Shown: positions 33,004 to 42,541, counted from the stretch's first letter. The stretch: 64,000 nucleotides of DNA from JAGWBF01 sp963663025 (GCA_963663025.1 OY760073.1:1054001-1118000), one strand, 5' to 3'. Translations and numbers: made by a program. Notes: generated by a model not told the origin, from the letters alone.

Positions 33004-34161
33004 CTACTGGGCCACAAAGGTCACGGTGGTGTCCGAGTTTACGCGAACGATGTACTCCCAGCCCGACTCGAAGTCAGAACCCAGCGGGATATTGGTCTCC
33101 ACGATAGGGAAATCGGCCGTGCAGACGGTTTGCAGGTCCGTCACCTCGTGGTGGGTCACAACAACCTCGATCTCCCTGGGATCCCTTCGCTGGATATCGT
33201 AGCCGTTGGACTGGGAGCAACTGCTTCCCTTGGGCAGCCCGGAGACTACGTACAATTGGTACTGAGGTGGCCAGCTCTCCAATATGATGACCTCCGCCCT
33301 CTCAATAGGCGATTCGGCGATGCGAGTGGGCCCAAGGCCGGGTCTGGGCAGGCTGAAGGTGCCGGTTAGAATGCCATTGACGATTACGTCATAGGTCCGG
33401 CCGCGATCTAGAGGCTCATCTATAGGCTCCACTGCGTCCATCTCCACCAGCTGGTCATCGCAGTCGATCGTCCACGCCGTGGAAGGAGGCTGCATAAGCG
33501 TCAGCGTGGCAACTATCCTGGTATCCTCTACCCTGAGGGATTGGCTGCCTCGTCGGGCACAGCCCTCAGCCGTGGGCTGTTGGAATTCGATGCGGAGAAA
33601 ATTATCCTGCTCGTTGGGGATCAGGTTTGCCCGGATCACCTCGGCGGGGACCTCGACCCACTGGGTCCGGTCCGCACCATCTTCGGTGAGTTCGGGCGGC
33701 GGCTGCACCATGACCAGGTTCATATCCACCATGGTTGGGTTTCCGTGGGTGATCACGTCGTAAGCCGTATCGTTGATGAATGCAAGGCGGCCGTCCGACT
33801 CGATGATGCTGGCGTTAATTGCGTAGGTGTTCCGAGAATCAATATCATCCCGGTTGTATTTGAGGTCGAACTCGATGGGTACTTGACCCGGACTGGAGTT
33901 GGTCTGCCGGGCGATAAGGGGAGCAGGGCCGTCTGCGTAGGACACATCCCACAGCTCAACCACAAGCTTCGCGCCCGGGGAGAGGGCTATCCGCTCCCGG
34001 TAAGTGACAGTGCCGCTCACGGATGCGTCGGGGCTTTGGACAGATGTAACATCCAGGGTGGGCTTGGTCGGCGCTGGATTGCTTCCGCAAGCGGCCAAGG
34101 CCAGCAGGATGACCGATACACCAAGCGCGGCTAAGAGAACGTTCTTGATTTCGTGCTTCAT
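33004..34161 (-). CDS. Lipoprotein with YbaY/YscW-like domain
   Basis: This 385-residue protein has a lipoprotein signal peptide (VLLAALGVSVILLALAACGS, lipobox ALAAC). The following domain, VSGTVTYRERIALSPGAKLV then VELWDVSYADGPAPLIARQT and IDSRNTYAINASII, matches the YbaY/YscW family. The C-terminal 200 residues are unrecognised beta-rich sequence with paired Cys residues. GGAGGT before ATG 34161 fixes the start. It converges with the FAD oxidoreductase (13-bp gap). Function unknown; envelope-anchored. Confidence 0.8.
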   Translation of the reverse strand: MKHEIKNVLLAALGVSVILLALAACGSNPAPTKPTLDVTSVQSPDASVSGTVTYRERIALSPGAKLVVELWDVSYADGPAPLIARQTNSSPGQVPIEFDLKYNRDDIDSRNTYAINASIIESDGRLAFINDTAYDVITHGNPTMVDMNLVMVQPPPELTEDGADRTQWVEVPAEVIRANLIPNEQDNFLRIEFQQPTAEGCARRGSQSLRVEDTRIVATLTLMQPPSTAWTIDCDDQLVEMDAVEPIDEPLDRGRTYDVIVNGILTGTFSLPRPGLGPTRIAESPIERAEVIILESWPPQYQLYVVSGLPKGSSCSQSNGYDIQRRDPREIEVVVTHHEVTDLQTVCTADFPIVETNIPLGSDFESGWEYIVRVNSDTTVTFVAQ

Positions 34162-34326
34162 TCCAGCGACCTCCACGAGTGCCTAAACCTGGATGTTTAC
34201 TTTATAGACGACATACATGCCAGATTAGTTCCGCTTTAGATTCTCGTGGAAGTTTCCAGGTGCATCCCATTAAGGTTAGGAATCTGGAACAGGAGACGCT
34301 GGGATTTGTTGTGCCTAGCTTTCGTT

Positions 34327-35019
34327 CTAGGCTTGGGAGCAGGTCGGCGGACATATGCGCAAGCCGTAGAAGCACATGCGGCAGAGGCACACGTGGGGCG
34401 AACCTTCTTCCCCCTCTTCCTCGTGACCTAAGAAGTTTTCAAAGCCTTCCTTGACGAAGAAGGGCACCAACAGAAGAACGGCGGCAGGGTCAGCCCACCA
34501 CCAAGCAAACAGGGCGTTTAGTCCCAGGCCAACCAAGATGGTCAGGTCCTGGAGGTCGCAGAAGAGGCTCTCGAGGGCCTCGGCTCTCAGCGACCTGGAT
34601 TGCATGCGGGTGGCGATGCGCATCTTGGCGACATACAGGACAGTCATCACCACGGCGCTTGAGGCCACAATTGCGACCCCAATGAGGCTTGGCTCTGCCT
34701 CGGGCAACCATCCAAGCAGGTTGGACCCCGAATGCAGCACCACGTATATAGCCAGCAAAAAGAAGCTGATCCCCACAAGCCTTTGGGCTCGCCGTTCAGC
34801 CACTTCAGACTCGGAGTCATCCGGACCTGCGCTCAAGCGCCACACCAGGATACCCCCCGCAAAGAGCTCGACGAGGCTGTCAAGCCCGAAGGCCAGCATG
34901 GCCACGCTACCGGCTTCCGCTCCTGCCCATAGTGAAACTCCAGCCTCCACCATGTTCCATAGCAGGCCGATAACTACCACTATCAGAGCTGCCCTGCGAA
35001 GAGAATGGAACTCAGGCAA
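34327..35019 (-). CDS. CDF-like membrane transporter with Cys-rich tail
   Basis: This 230-residue protein has five or six membrane segments (AALIVVVIGLLWNMVEAGVS, MLAFGLDSLVELFAGGIL, VGISFFLLAIYVVLHSGS, IGVAIVASSAVVMTVLYVA, DLTILVGLGLNALFAWWW). FGLDSLVE and AEALESLFCDLQD stand where cation-diffusion facilitators have metal-site helices 2 and 5. The usual cytoplasmic metal-binding domain is missing. Instead the tail reads EEEGEEGSPHVCLCRMCFYG then LRICPPTCSQA, with five Cys. Likely start is TTG 35019. It probably exports divalent metal; the tail could bind soft metals. Confidence 0.75.
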   Translation of the reverse strand: MPEFHSLRRAALIVVVIGLLWNMVEAGVSLWAGAEAGSVAMLAFGLDSLVELFAGGILVWRLSAGPDDSESEVAERRAQRLVGISFFLLAIYVVLHSGSNLLGWLPEAEPSLIGVAIVASSAVVMTVLYVAKMRIATRMQSRSLRAEALESLFCDLQDLTILVGLGLNALFAWWWADPAAVLLLVPFFVKEGFENFLGHEEEGEEGSPHVCLCRMCFYGLRICPPTCSQA

Positions 35020-35214
35020 CTGGGATGAGTCTCCCTCTACGAGAATTGGACCCGGAAGCGTTGCTCAAACAGGGGTTGTGGGCGGGCCGCCCGGACTGCC
35101 CGTCGGCAAGCCCTCCAGCAACTACCCTGGAGAACTGCCTACACTGTAGTGCATCCAGGCGTACAGCGCTAAGGTGAAACCTTGCGCAATACAGGCCTGT
35201 TTTGAGACTAGCGG

Positions 35215-37161
35215 TCAGGCATGGCAGGCGCCATTGTGGTGCGCACTGGGAGGAACGTCGAGGACCGGGTTGGTGTCGAAGAATCCCACGGGCTTTAGGC
35301 TGAACCCGCAGTAGGCGACAGGAGAGATAGGCCAGTCCTCGGGCCGGGGCACATGGTGATAGCCCAAGGTGTACCAGAGGACGACGTCGGTGTCCTCGAC
35401 TTTCCGGTCTCCCTTGGTATAGCTGGGTAGACCATCCCCGCCGGGGTGCTGGTTTGGATAAGGGCCCGTGGCCGACATCTCATCGGGAGCATAGGGGGTG
35501 ACCCAGAGATGCTTGGTCATGAACCCAGCCCTGTGCATGATGCTTGCGCTGGGGTCGGCAAAGGGCAGAATGTTCTCCCCCGGCATTAGCTTGTACCCTA
35601 CGGGGGATCCCAGTGCGTTGACCACGGAGGGGTTGGTGACCTTCCAGTAGCGTCCCTTCAGGGGGTCGATTATTCTTTGGGCTTCCAGCTCGGTCTTCAG
35701 GGGAGTGGATTCGACATAGAAAGCGTTTCCGTGGGGATTGTCCGGGCCGAGGGATTCCGCCACCGTATTCATCTCGTAAACAGAGTTGGCCTCGCCGTCC
35801 ACGCTCATGTCCAGGCGGAAGTTGAAGAAGTGCTGGTGGACATGGGCATTTAGCTGGGGCGCAACCAGGGTGCCATAGCGGGGAGTCTCGCCCTCGGGTA
35901 TGCCGGCAGTGTTGATGATCCCCGTCAGCTTGATCTCAAGCTGGATGGTACCGTCCTGGTAGAAGTACCAGAAGAAGCCGTACTCGTAGTTGCCAACCGT
36001 GGCTATGCTGGAAACCACCAATCGCCGGGAGCGGCGTACCTCGGCCTTGCCGGTGCGCCAGTCGGTGTGCTTCCACAGGATGCCGTAGTCCTCTTCGTGC
36101 ATGCAGACTGCGTTGGGGATGGAGAACGCCTGCCCACCGGCATCGTTTAGGGTAGCGTCGAAGTAGTAAATCTCGCCCAGGCAATCGCAGCCCAGGGTCA
36201 GGGAGTTGGTCAGGGATCCGATGCCGTACTCACCGGCATCGAAGGCGTTCTTCCGGTAGTGGTCCTTGCTGGGGTCGCCGTAGGGCACCACCATGTCAGA
36301 CAGTGCCGCCCGATACAGTATGGGCCGTATCCGGCCCTGGTCTTCGTAGCCAACGGTGTGAATAATCAGACCCTCGCGGGGAGTGAAGCCGACACGCAGG
36401 TGCCACTTCTGCCATTTGACGCCATTGCCGTCCACCGTGAAGCTGGGCCCGTCCGGCTGGGTGATATCCAGGGGCTTCAGGTCCTCCCGGAAGTGTCCCA
36501 CGAACTCGGTCGCATAGTTTCCCGCGTTGGGGGCCAGAGGGATAACGCCGTAGTCGTCGATGCGCAGGACCTTCATGCTGTTGAGGTCGACCAGCGCGCT
36601 GAGCCCCTCTATAGGCCGGGCGTAGCCGTTGTCAGTGGGGCTGGAGCGGAGGAAACTGCGGGCCAGGGCGAGGCGCTTCCCTTTCTCTTCGGCAAAACCA
36701 TAGTCGCCCGCCGACCACGGGTCGACCATGACCAGGTCCGGATTGGTGATGCCCCGCTTACGGAGGGCAGCTTGAAATCCAGGGTCTGCCTTGACGGCGG
36801 CTTCGCACTCATAGAACTCGTCGAACATAATGCGGGGCTGAACGCCGGGGACCGGAGTCCACGAGGTGACCTGCCCTTCGCTTAAGGAGACTATTGCTTC
36901 ATACGTAGCGCCATCGTCGTTGTCCAGGATCACCACGAAGGCTTCCCTGCGAATGGGATCTCCGGGCTGAAAGCCGAGGACATCCTTCTTGTTGGGTTCC
37001 TTCAGTACGATGGTCTCGAACCGGACCCGGGGCCCTAACTGGCGCTGGGTTTTCAGGATGGTGGAAGCCTGTACGATCTCTTCGGCTGAAAGGGGGTCCA
37101 GGGGATGGGAACCGGGGGTCTGGGTTGCGGTGTCAGGAGTCTTCTCTGCGCGGATGGCCAT
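35215..37161 (-). CDS. Copper amine oxidase (primary-amine oxidase)
   Basis: This 648-residue enzyme oxidatively deaminates primary amines to aldehydes, using Cu and a topaquinone made from an active-site Tyr. The TPQ signature is TVGNYEYGFFWYFY (N-Y-E-Y around residue 390). The catalytic Asp lies in the preceding YDAGEYGIGSLTNSL-like segment, and copper His residues are in NAHVHQHFFNFRLDMSVDG and MCPGPR-adjacent TLGYHHVPRPEDWPISP. Length is normal for bacterial enzymes. No signal peptide, so it appears cytoplasmic. AGGAGG precedes the ATG. A small hairpin (37175-37191) lies in its leader. Confidence 0.92.
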   Translation of the reverse strand: MAIRAEKTPDTATQTPGSHPLDPLSAEEIVQASTILKTQRQLGPRVRFETIVLKEPNKKDVLGFQPGDPIRREAFVVILDNDDGATYEAIVSLSEGQVTSWTPVPGVQPRIMFDEFYECEAAVKADPGFQAALRKRGITNPDLVMVDPWSAGDYGFAEEKGKRLALARSFLRSSPTDNGYARPIEGLSALVDLNSMKVLRIDDYGVIPLAPNAGNYATEFVGHFREDLKPLDITQPDGPSFTVDGNGVKWQKWHLRVGFTPREGLIIHTVGYEDQGRIRPILYRAALSDMVVPYGDPSKDHYRKNAFDAGEYGIGSLTNSLTLGCDCLGEIYYFDATLNDAGGQAFSIPNAVCMHEEDYGILWKHTDWRTGKAEVRRSRRLVVSSIATVGNYEYGFFWYFYQDGTIQLEIKLTGIINTAGIPEGETPRYGTLVAPQLNAHVHQHFFNFRLDMSVDGEANSVYEMNTVAESLGPDNPHGNAFYVESTPLKTELEAQRIIDPLKGRYWKVTNPSVVNALGSPVGYKLMPGENILPFADPSASIMHRAGFMTKHLWVTPYAPDEMSATGPYPNQHPGGDGLPSYTKGDRKVEDTDVVLWYTLGYHHVPRPEDWPISPVAYCGFSLKPVGFFDTNPVLDVPPSAHHNGACHA

Positions 37162-37288
37162 GCTTGCCTCCTAGAGGCGCTTTCGGCGCCTGAATTGGAG
37201 TAGCGGGGTGCTCTTGTTGACGTTAGCACCCACCCCAATCGCGGTCAAGGGAGGATGCCCCTAATCCACGTCCGTTCCATCCAGCCTT

Positions 37289-38695
37289 CTACACTGGAGG
37301 CCGCTTGCGCTCGGGGGAGTGGAGCGCCTCCAGGGCGTAGCCCACCCTTAGAATGGTGGTCTCGTCGAAGTGCCTCCCGACGATTTGAACTCCGATGGGC
37401 AGGCCGTCGTCGCTCCAACCAAAGGGCACTGACATGGCGGGGGATCCCGTCAGGTCGAAGGGGACGGTGCAGCCCAACGCCTTGCGCCCGGGCACCCTTT
37501 GGCCGTTTATCTCAAGCTCAACCGAGTCGTGGGGATGGGCCGTCACAGGCCCCACGGGGCACAGTATCACATCGTAATCTGCGAAGAACCACTGCAGGTC
37601 CTGGCGCAGCAGCTCGCAGTTGGACACAGCCTCCAGGTACTCATCGAAGGTGGGCGCGGGCAGGGCCAGCCGGCGCTTCATGGAAGGCGCCAGCTCCTCC
37701 TCTCGGCCGCCGTAGATGGGGCGCAGGTACCGGGTGCCCTCGGCGCTGAACAAAGCCCCGGAGATGGCCAGTCCGGACAACTTGTCCCAAGCCGGGAAGG
37801 ACACCGGTTCCACCGTGCAGCCCAGCTCGGCCAAGGCTGCCGCCGACTTGGCAACAACCCTCTGCACCTCCGGGTCCACCGGTGCGAAAGGCCCTTCGTC
37901 AAACCAGCCGACACGCAGCCCGGAGACGCCAGCCTCCGCATCGGGCAGCGCCGGCAGGGGCATGGGCGCTGCATAAGGGTCTACTCCGTCGGGGCTCGCC
38001 ATCAGGGACAGCCCCAGTGCTACGTCACGGACGCTCCTTGCCATCGGGCCGACGTGCATGAATCGAAGCAGCACCTCTGGCCAGTGACCTGTAAGGGGGA
38101 TACGACCGTGGGTAGCCTTCAGGCCCACTATCCCGCAGTAGTTGGCCGGCTCCCGTATGGAGCCTCCCACGTCGCTGCCGATGCCTAGGGGGGACAGGCC
38201 GGACGCGATAGATGCAGCTTCGCCACCGCTGGAGCCACCCGCGGTACGGCCCGGCATCCAGGGATTCTCGGTGCGCCCGTAAACCAGGTTGTCAGTCTCC
38301 CACCACAAGGCGAACTCGGGCATGTTGGTCTTTGCGATGAAGATGCCCCCGGCGTCCTTGAGGCGCTTCACAACGCTGGCGTCGGCATCGGGAACGTAGT
38401 TTGCGAAGAACTTCGACCCCCTGGTCGTCGTTACGCCTCTCGTATCCACGCAGTCCTTGACGGTGAAGGGCACGCCGTGGAGCGGACCCCAGACCTCTCC
38501 CTTGGCGATTGCTGCTTCCGCTTGCCGGGCGCGTTCCAGCGCTCCCGGAACCATCTGAACGATGGAATTAATCTTCGGGTTGACGGACTCGATGCGGTCC
38601 AGGTGGGCCTGTACCACCTCCACCGGCGTTAGCTGCCTGGCCCTAATCTTCTCAGTCAGCTCCACGGCATCGGCGTAGCAGATCTCTTCGCTCAT
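37289..38695 (-). CDS. Amidase-signature family hydrolase
   Basis: This 468-residue amidase uses the Ser-cisSer-Lys triad. The Lys is in VPFTVKDCVDTRGV, the Ser-rich motif is GRTAGGSSGGEAASIASGLS, and the nucleophile Ser is in GIGSDVGGSIREPANYCG. Substrates of the family range from aryl amides to Glu-tRNA(Gln). With no gatB or gatC nearby, a catabolic amidase is likely. ATG 38695 is preferred to the GTG six bases upstream because GAGGAG spacing fits only the ATG. A second amidase lies at 53346-54728. The copper amine oxidase gene follows on the same strand after 127 bp. Confidence 0.92.
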   Translation of the reverse strand: MSEEICYADAVELTEKIRARQLTPVEVVQAHLDRIESVNPKINSIVQMVPGALERARQAEAAIAKGEVWGPLHGVPFTVKDCVDTRGVTTTRGSKFFANYVPDADASVVKRLKDAGGIFIAKTNMPEFALWWETDNLVYGRTENPWMPGRTAGGSSGGEAASIASGLSPLGIGSDVGGSIREPANYCGIVGLKATHGRIPLTGHWPEVLLRFMHVGPMARSVRDVALGLSLMASPDGVDPYAAPMPLPALPDAEAGVSGLRVGWFDEGPFAPVDPEVQRVVAKSAAALAELGCTVEPVSFPAWDKLSGLAISGALFSAEGTRYLRPIYGGREEELAPSMKRRLALPAPTFDEYLEAVSNCELLRQDLQWFFADYDVILCPVGPVTAHPHDSVELEINGQRVPGRKALGCTVPFDLTGSPAMSVPFGWSDDGLPIGVQIVGRHFDETTILRVGYALEALHSPERKRPPV

Positions 38696-38829
38696 ACTCA
38701 CTCCTCAACGGCTAGAGGACTTTGGGGCCTATTCTAGTGGATCGATCGTCCATTGACCACGCCAGTATGCCCCGGGCCCTTGCGGCCGGCAGATTATGAA
38801 TGCGCTTATGGTATAGTTCCGGACAAGCG

Positions 38830-39987
38830 ATGCATATTCCCAGACTGGTACACTTAGCTTCACTCCTGCTTCTGTTCATCCTGCTAGTTGTCGGCGTGGC
38901 GGCTTGCTCCGATAGCGGCGACGAGCCAACAGAAACGCCTCCTCCGGCCGCCACCACCATCCAGCCTACGGCAACGCCAGTCCCTACAGCGACCCCTACT
39001 CCCACCCCCACTAGCGTGGCTATGGTGCGGCTGCCCCATGATGAGGGGGCCCACGAAAACGACCTGGAGTGGTGGTACTTCAACGGCCACCTGGCCGCCG
39101 AGGACGGACAAGAATTCAGCTATCACTACGTGACCTTCCAATCTATCATCCCGCCCGGGCTAACGAGCCGGCTGGCACAGATGAGCGTGGCCGACCACGC
39201 CAAGGGACTGCACCTGCTCTATGAGGAAGCTGCATTGCCCATCGTAGAACACAGGTCGGGCGAGTTCGATGTTCCGGTGGGCGATCTGGCCATGAGTGGG
39301 AACGGCGAGGTGTACCATCTCAAGTTCGAGACCGGCGACTATAGCGTAGAGCTTGAAGCCGTATCCCAGAGGCCCGCTGTGCTTCACCACGACACCGGGC
39401 TGGTGGACCTGGACATCGCCGGCAAGACTTACTACTACTCCCGCACCCGTCTGGAGACATCGGGGACGCTTTCCATTGCCGGCGTACCTGTAGCTGTTAC
39501 GGGCTTGTCATGGATGGACCACCAGTGGGGGGACTTTACCACCCAGAACATCGGTTGGGACTGGCTCAGCCTCAATTTCGACGATGGCTCGGATCTCACG
39601 GTGTCGCTGGTTTGGGACCGCGATAGTCGCGATCCCATCAGCAGCTATGGCACGTACGTGCCGGCCGACTCCCCCGCCATACATCTGCCCGGTAGCGACA
39701 TCTCTCTGCACCCCACCGGAACCTGGAGCAGTCCCGCCAACGGATCGGTTTATCCGATGAACTGGGACCTCAGAGTCGAATCGCTGGGGTTGGACCTTGC
39801 GTTGGTTCCTTCTTCGCAGGAAGCCGAGTTTACGCTGACCGGTTTCGTCCCCATCATCTATTGGGAAGGATCGGTCCAAGCCAAAGGGACAAGGGACGGC
39901 GTTCCGGTGGCCGGCCTGGGATTCGTCGAAATGGTGGGTTACGCTCCCCTGGCGGAAGTCACGAACTCGCAATTGCCGCAACCCTGA
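38830..39987 (+). CDS. Lipoprotein with AttH/CrtC-like (carotenoid hydratase-type) lipocalin domain
   Basis: This 385-residue protein has a lipoprotein signal (LASLLLLFILLVVGVAAC). A Pro/Thr linker follows (TATPVPTATPTPTPTS), then the AttH/CrtC twin-lipocalin fold. Hallmarks are ENDLEWWYFNGHL near the start, FSYHYVTFQSII, YYYSRTRLETSG, GLSWMDHQWGDF (the conserved W-M-D-H-x-W), and a final GFVEMVGYAPL. CrtC enzymes hydrate carotenoids; most family members are of unknown activity. It is exported and anchored. ATG 38830 follows a TATAGT (38812-38817), which would give a leader of only about 6 nt. Confidence 0.85.
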   Translation: MHIPRLVHLASLLLLFILLVVGVAACSDSGDEPTETPPPAATTIQPTATPVPTATPTPTPTSVAMVRLPHDEGAHENDLEWWYFNGHLAAEDGQEFSYHYVTFQSIIPPGLTSRLAQMSVADHAKGLHLLYEEAALPIVEHRSGEFDVPVGDLAMSGNGEVYHLKFETGDYSVELEAVSQRPAVLHHDTGLVDLDIAGKTYYYSRTRLETSGTLSIAGVPVAVTGLSWMDHQWGDFTTQNIGWDWLSLNFDDGSDLTVSLVWDRDSRDPISSYGTYVPADSPAIHLPGSDISLHPTGTWSSPANGSVYPMNWDLRVESLGLDLALVPSSQEAEFTLTGFVPIIYWEGSVQAKGTRDGVPVAGLGFVEMVGYAPLAEVTNSQLPQP

Positions 39988-40292
39988 CTTCCGGGACTCT
40001 CCATGGTACGAAGGGCAGCAACTCTCCGTTCATCCATCCCCATCACTAGCCCACCGTGAATGGCCGTTATTGGCTTCATTGCCTAAGATGAGGGAACTCA
40101 CCTGAAGAAGCGTGATCGCCTCGATAGTTCCGCGCACCAAGCTCTCCCGATGGCCCTGTGTGTGCGGTCCAGCAGCCCAGCCTGAGCCTTTCCCCGACCG
40201 CAAATCGCCATCTACGGGATATACAATGGACCTCGATTCCATTCCGGCTATTGTGCAAGCCGGTGTGCACGCTAATCTTATGACCATGAGTA

Positions 40293-40322
40293 CTGACCTT
40301 GTCTCAGTTGATGTGATATACT
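40293..40322 (+). promoter_or_regulatory. Possible promoter of zinc-ribbon gene
   Basis: A CTGACC (40293-40298) and a TATACT (40317-40322) are separated by 18 bp, leaving a leader of about 150 nt before the ATG at 40481. The rest of the roughly 490-bp space from 39988 holds no convincing gene. One 73-codon frame in it has no family resemblance. Confidence 0.4.
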
Positions 40323-40480
40323 CTTGGTCGTGACAGTAACCTGAGTTCCTTCGGTCGCTCCTTGGTTCCCTAGCTCATCCTTCGGCGCCTCGTCAGTCTC
40401 CATCGGATCTCCCGGGCCTCATGAGGCTTCTGCCAAGACACCCGGTCCACCTGTCAACTATCCAAGGAAAGGAGATCCAA

Positions 40481-40807
40481 ATGGCGTACCAAGACAGGAC
40501 CCTGTCCTGCGTGGAGTGCAGCCAGGCATTCACCTTCAGCGCCGATGACCAGGCCTACCATGCCGAAAAGGGCTACTCCAATGACCCTAAGCGATGCCCC
40601 GCCTGTCGTCAGGCGAGACGCGCCCAGAACAATGGCGGCGACTTCGGCGGCGGATTTAACCGACGCTCGCAGGACATGTACCCAGTCGTTTGTGCCGAAT
40701 GTGGCAAGGACACCACTGTGCCCTTTCAGCCCAGAGGCGACCGCCCAGTGTACTGCAGCGAATGCTTCAAGCAACAGGGCAGGCCCGTAAACACATCCAG
40801 ATACTAG
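40481..40807 (+). CDS. Double zinc-ribbon protein
   Basis: This 108-residue protein has two zinc ribbons. The first is LSCVECSQAFTFSADDQAYH ... NDPKRCPACR, matching the small 'CxxC-x-x-F' zinc-binding domain found in many bacteria. The second is VVCAECGKDTTVPFQPRGDR ... VYCSECF. A Gly/Asn-rich hinge links them. No enzymatic domain. AAGGAGA before ATG 40481 fixes the start, and a perfect terminator follows 9 bp after the stop. The long leader and tight terminator suggest a well-expressed monocistronic gene; role likely nucleic-acid or protein binding. Confidence 0.85.
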   Translation: MAYQDRTLSCVECSQAFTFSADDQAYHAEKGYSNDPKRCPACRQARRAQNNGGDFGGGFNRRSQDMYPVVCAECGKDTTVPFQPRGDRPVYCSECFKQQGRPVNTSRY

Positions 40808-40816
40808 AGCCCTGCA

Positions 40817-40849
40817 TACGGGGGGATGAGCGGTGCTCATCCCCCCGTA
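40817..40849 (+). terminator. Strong hairpin terminator after zinc-ribbon gene
   Basis: A perfect 15-bp stem (40817-40831 pairs with 40835-40849; core GGGGGGATGAGC) closes a three-base GGT loop. The following CCTTTCT is only moderately T-rich. It lies 9 bp after the stop codon. Confidence 0.85.
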
Positions 40850-40953
40850 GCCTTTCTAAGTCAATCCCTGGACCAACGGGACCGCTTCAGACCCCCTGCA
40901 ACCCCACTTCAGCCCAATACTTCCCGATCCACCTTGGAATATGGTCAAGAGCG

Positions 40954-42234
40954 TCAAGCGCTATCCATGCCAGGCTGCTCCCCGCACATGTGCCCTGGGA
41001 TGTGCCCCGGCCATTCCGACTGCTTGGCAACATCAAGCCAGCAATTGTAGGTATCCAAGGTTGCGTTTTGAGCGCGCCAGAGGCCCGTGGTTTCAACGTA
41101 CTGGCTGCCAGACAGATAACAGGTGCGTCCTTCACCTGGCGAAAAGCCGCAGTACAAGGTGAATATCTGGTTGTAATAGTCCCTTGCCTCCCGGTAGGCG
41201 TCTCTAGCAGCCAGCACAGCCAGCCTTAGCTCGGCATTCTCCGGTCGGGTGTTGGGGAAGAACTCTAAGGCATAACCCTCTACGTTACCGTGGGGTATCC
41301 AGCACCCATCGTCCTCTTCGTTGCCGTCACCCCTGGGCCAGAAGTGGTAAACGTCGTTCTCTATCTTGATGTCAACTACCCGGTGGGCAGTGCCGATGTC
41401 ATCCTTGTCAGCATGGGTCTCCCAGCAGTTGGGGTTGAAGCTTATCAGCGTCCCTTCCACTATCATCGATGGATCGAACTCGTTTATCCATGCCACGCTG
41501 TCAAGACACCCAAGCGTCGGTTCCATGCTCCCGGTGCAGTAGAACCCGCTGGTCGTCCTGCTGTCCCAGCTAAGGATGAGAGGCCGGAGCTTCTCCTGCA
41601 GCTCAACGATCTCGCCTCGTACCCCATCTGCTGTGCTCTGCAGTTCCTCCACGGTTCCCACTGCGTCCTGCAACACCCGGTATTCATTGCGGGCCGTTTC
41701 CAAGTCCCCACTGATCTCCCCATTGCGGGTCTGCAGGTTGTCGTTTTCTGCTCGGGCGTCGGACAGGTCAGAATGCAGCCCTGCATTGGTTGCCAGCAGG
41801 TTCTCATTGCTGGTCCGGGCAGCCTCCAGGTCTGTCGTCAGATGCTCCTTGTCGGCAAAAAGCGCGTCCCCTATTGCGATGGCATCATCGCGTTCCTCGG
41901 TCAGCTCTGCATTGGCCTCTTCCAGGCCTTGGACCGTTAGCTCAAGACCAGCTTTCCCTACTTCTAAAACGGAAACGTTGTCTTCCAAGTTGTTGATGTC
42001 ATCCTCAAGGGCCACTACGTCCGATTCAAGGCTCGAGATGTCCTGCCTTAACCCTTCGTTGGTGTCTTGAAGGCTCGCGTTGAGGTTCTGCTGGACCGCC
42101 AAAGACCCCTCGGTAAGCTGCAGTTCGGTGGTGGTATCGTCCAATCTCGTCCATATGATTACTAAGGCCGCTGCCAGTACGCCGACCACAGCGACCATGG
42201 CGGACCCCAGTAGTAACTTTGTCCAGGTATTCAA
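40954..42234 (-). CDS. Membrane-anchored coiled-coil protein with signal-peptidase-I-like (S26, Ser/His) domain
   Basis: The 426-residue product has one N-terminal membrane segment (residues 8-28, ending LAAALVIIW). A long acidic coiled coil (about 30-217) contains repeats such as LESDVVALEDDINNLEDNV. A domain resembling S26 peptidases follows: YCTGSMEPTL (Ser236) and GTAHRVVDIKI (His284), then WPRGDGNEEDDGCWIP (Asp303) and NVEGYALEFFP. Ser-His-Asp at these spacings resembles the ER/archaeal signal-peptidase type rather than the bacterial Ser-Lys type. A Cys-rich C-terminal tail of 95 residues is unrecognised. The active site would be extracytoplasmic, held off the membrane by the coiled coil. 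Substrate unknown. Confidence 0.72.
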   Translation of the reverse strand: MNTWTKLLLGSAMVAVVGVLAAALVIIWTRLDDTTTELQLTEGSLAVQQNLNASLQDTNEGLRQDISSLESDVVALEDDINNLEDNVSVLEVGKAGLELTVQGLEEANAELTEERDDAIAIGDALFADKEHLTTDLEAARTSNENLLATNAGLHSDLSDARAENDNLQTRNGEISGDLETARNEYRVLQDAVGTVEELQSTADGVRGEIVELQEKLRPLILSWDSRTTSGFYCTGSMEPTLGCLDSVAWINEFDPSMIVEGTLISFNPNCWETHADKDDIGTAHRVVDIKIENDVYHFWPRGDGNEEDDGCWIPHGNVEGYALEFFPNTRPENAELRLAVLAARDAYREARDYYNQIFTLYCGFSPGEGRTCYLSGSQYVETTGLWRAQNATLDTYNCWLDVAKQSEWPGHIPGHMCGEQPGMDSA

Positions 42235-42541
42235 GGCAACCCCCTTTGACCCGGGACTTGGCTCATCTATCTAACCAGACTAATTCTTGGTTACCTGAGG
42301 TATAAAGAGTTACACCTTGACGAAGGCCCCTCGAACACAGGCACAATCCGAGTTCGTCACGAGCCCCGAACGTCAGCAGCGGCAAAAATGTAGTGAACCG
42401 ACAGTGGAATCTCGTTAATTCAAGCTGCTGGCTTTCGAATAGGCAGAGAGACGCGAAACTTGGCTCTCGTGATTGACAGTTCGATCTCAGTTTTGAGACC
42501 TCACAATGGTGCTTTAGAGCCACTAGACGAATAAATCTAAA
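42235..42541. other. Intergenic stretch without recognised gene
   Basis: The space between the coiled-coil protease-like gene start and the upstream terminator has no frame with family resemblance on either strand. It must carry the promoter for the coiled-coil gene. It is lower in GC than the surrounding genes. Confidence 0.5.

Noticed and set aside
36259..36885. 208-codon plus-strand frame
   Set aside because: Antisense shadow of copper amine oxidase.
40112..40333. 73-codon frame in the intergenic space
   Set aside because: No ribosome-binding site, atypical composition, no family resemblance; overlaps the likely promoter of the zinc-ribbon gene.
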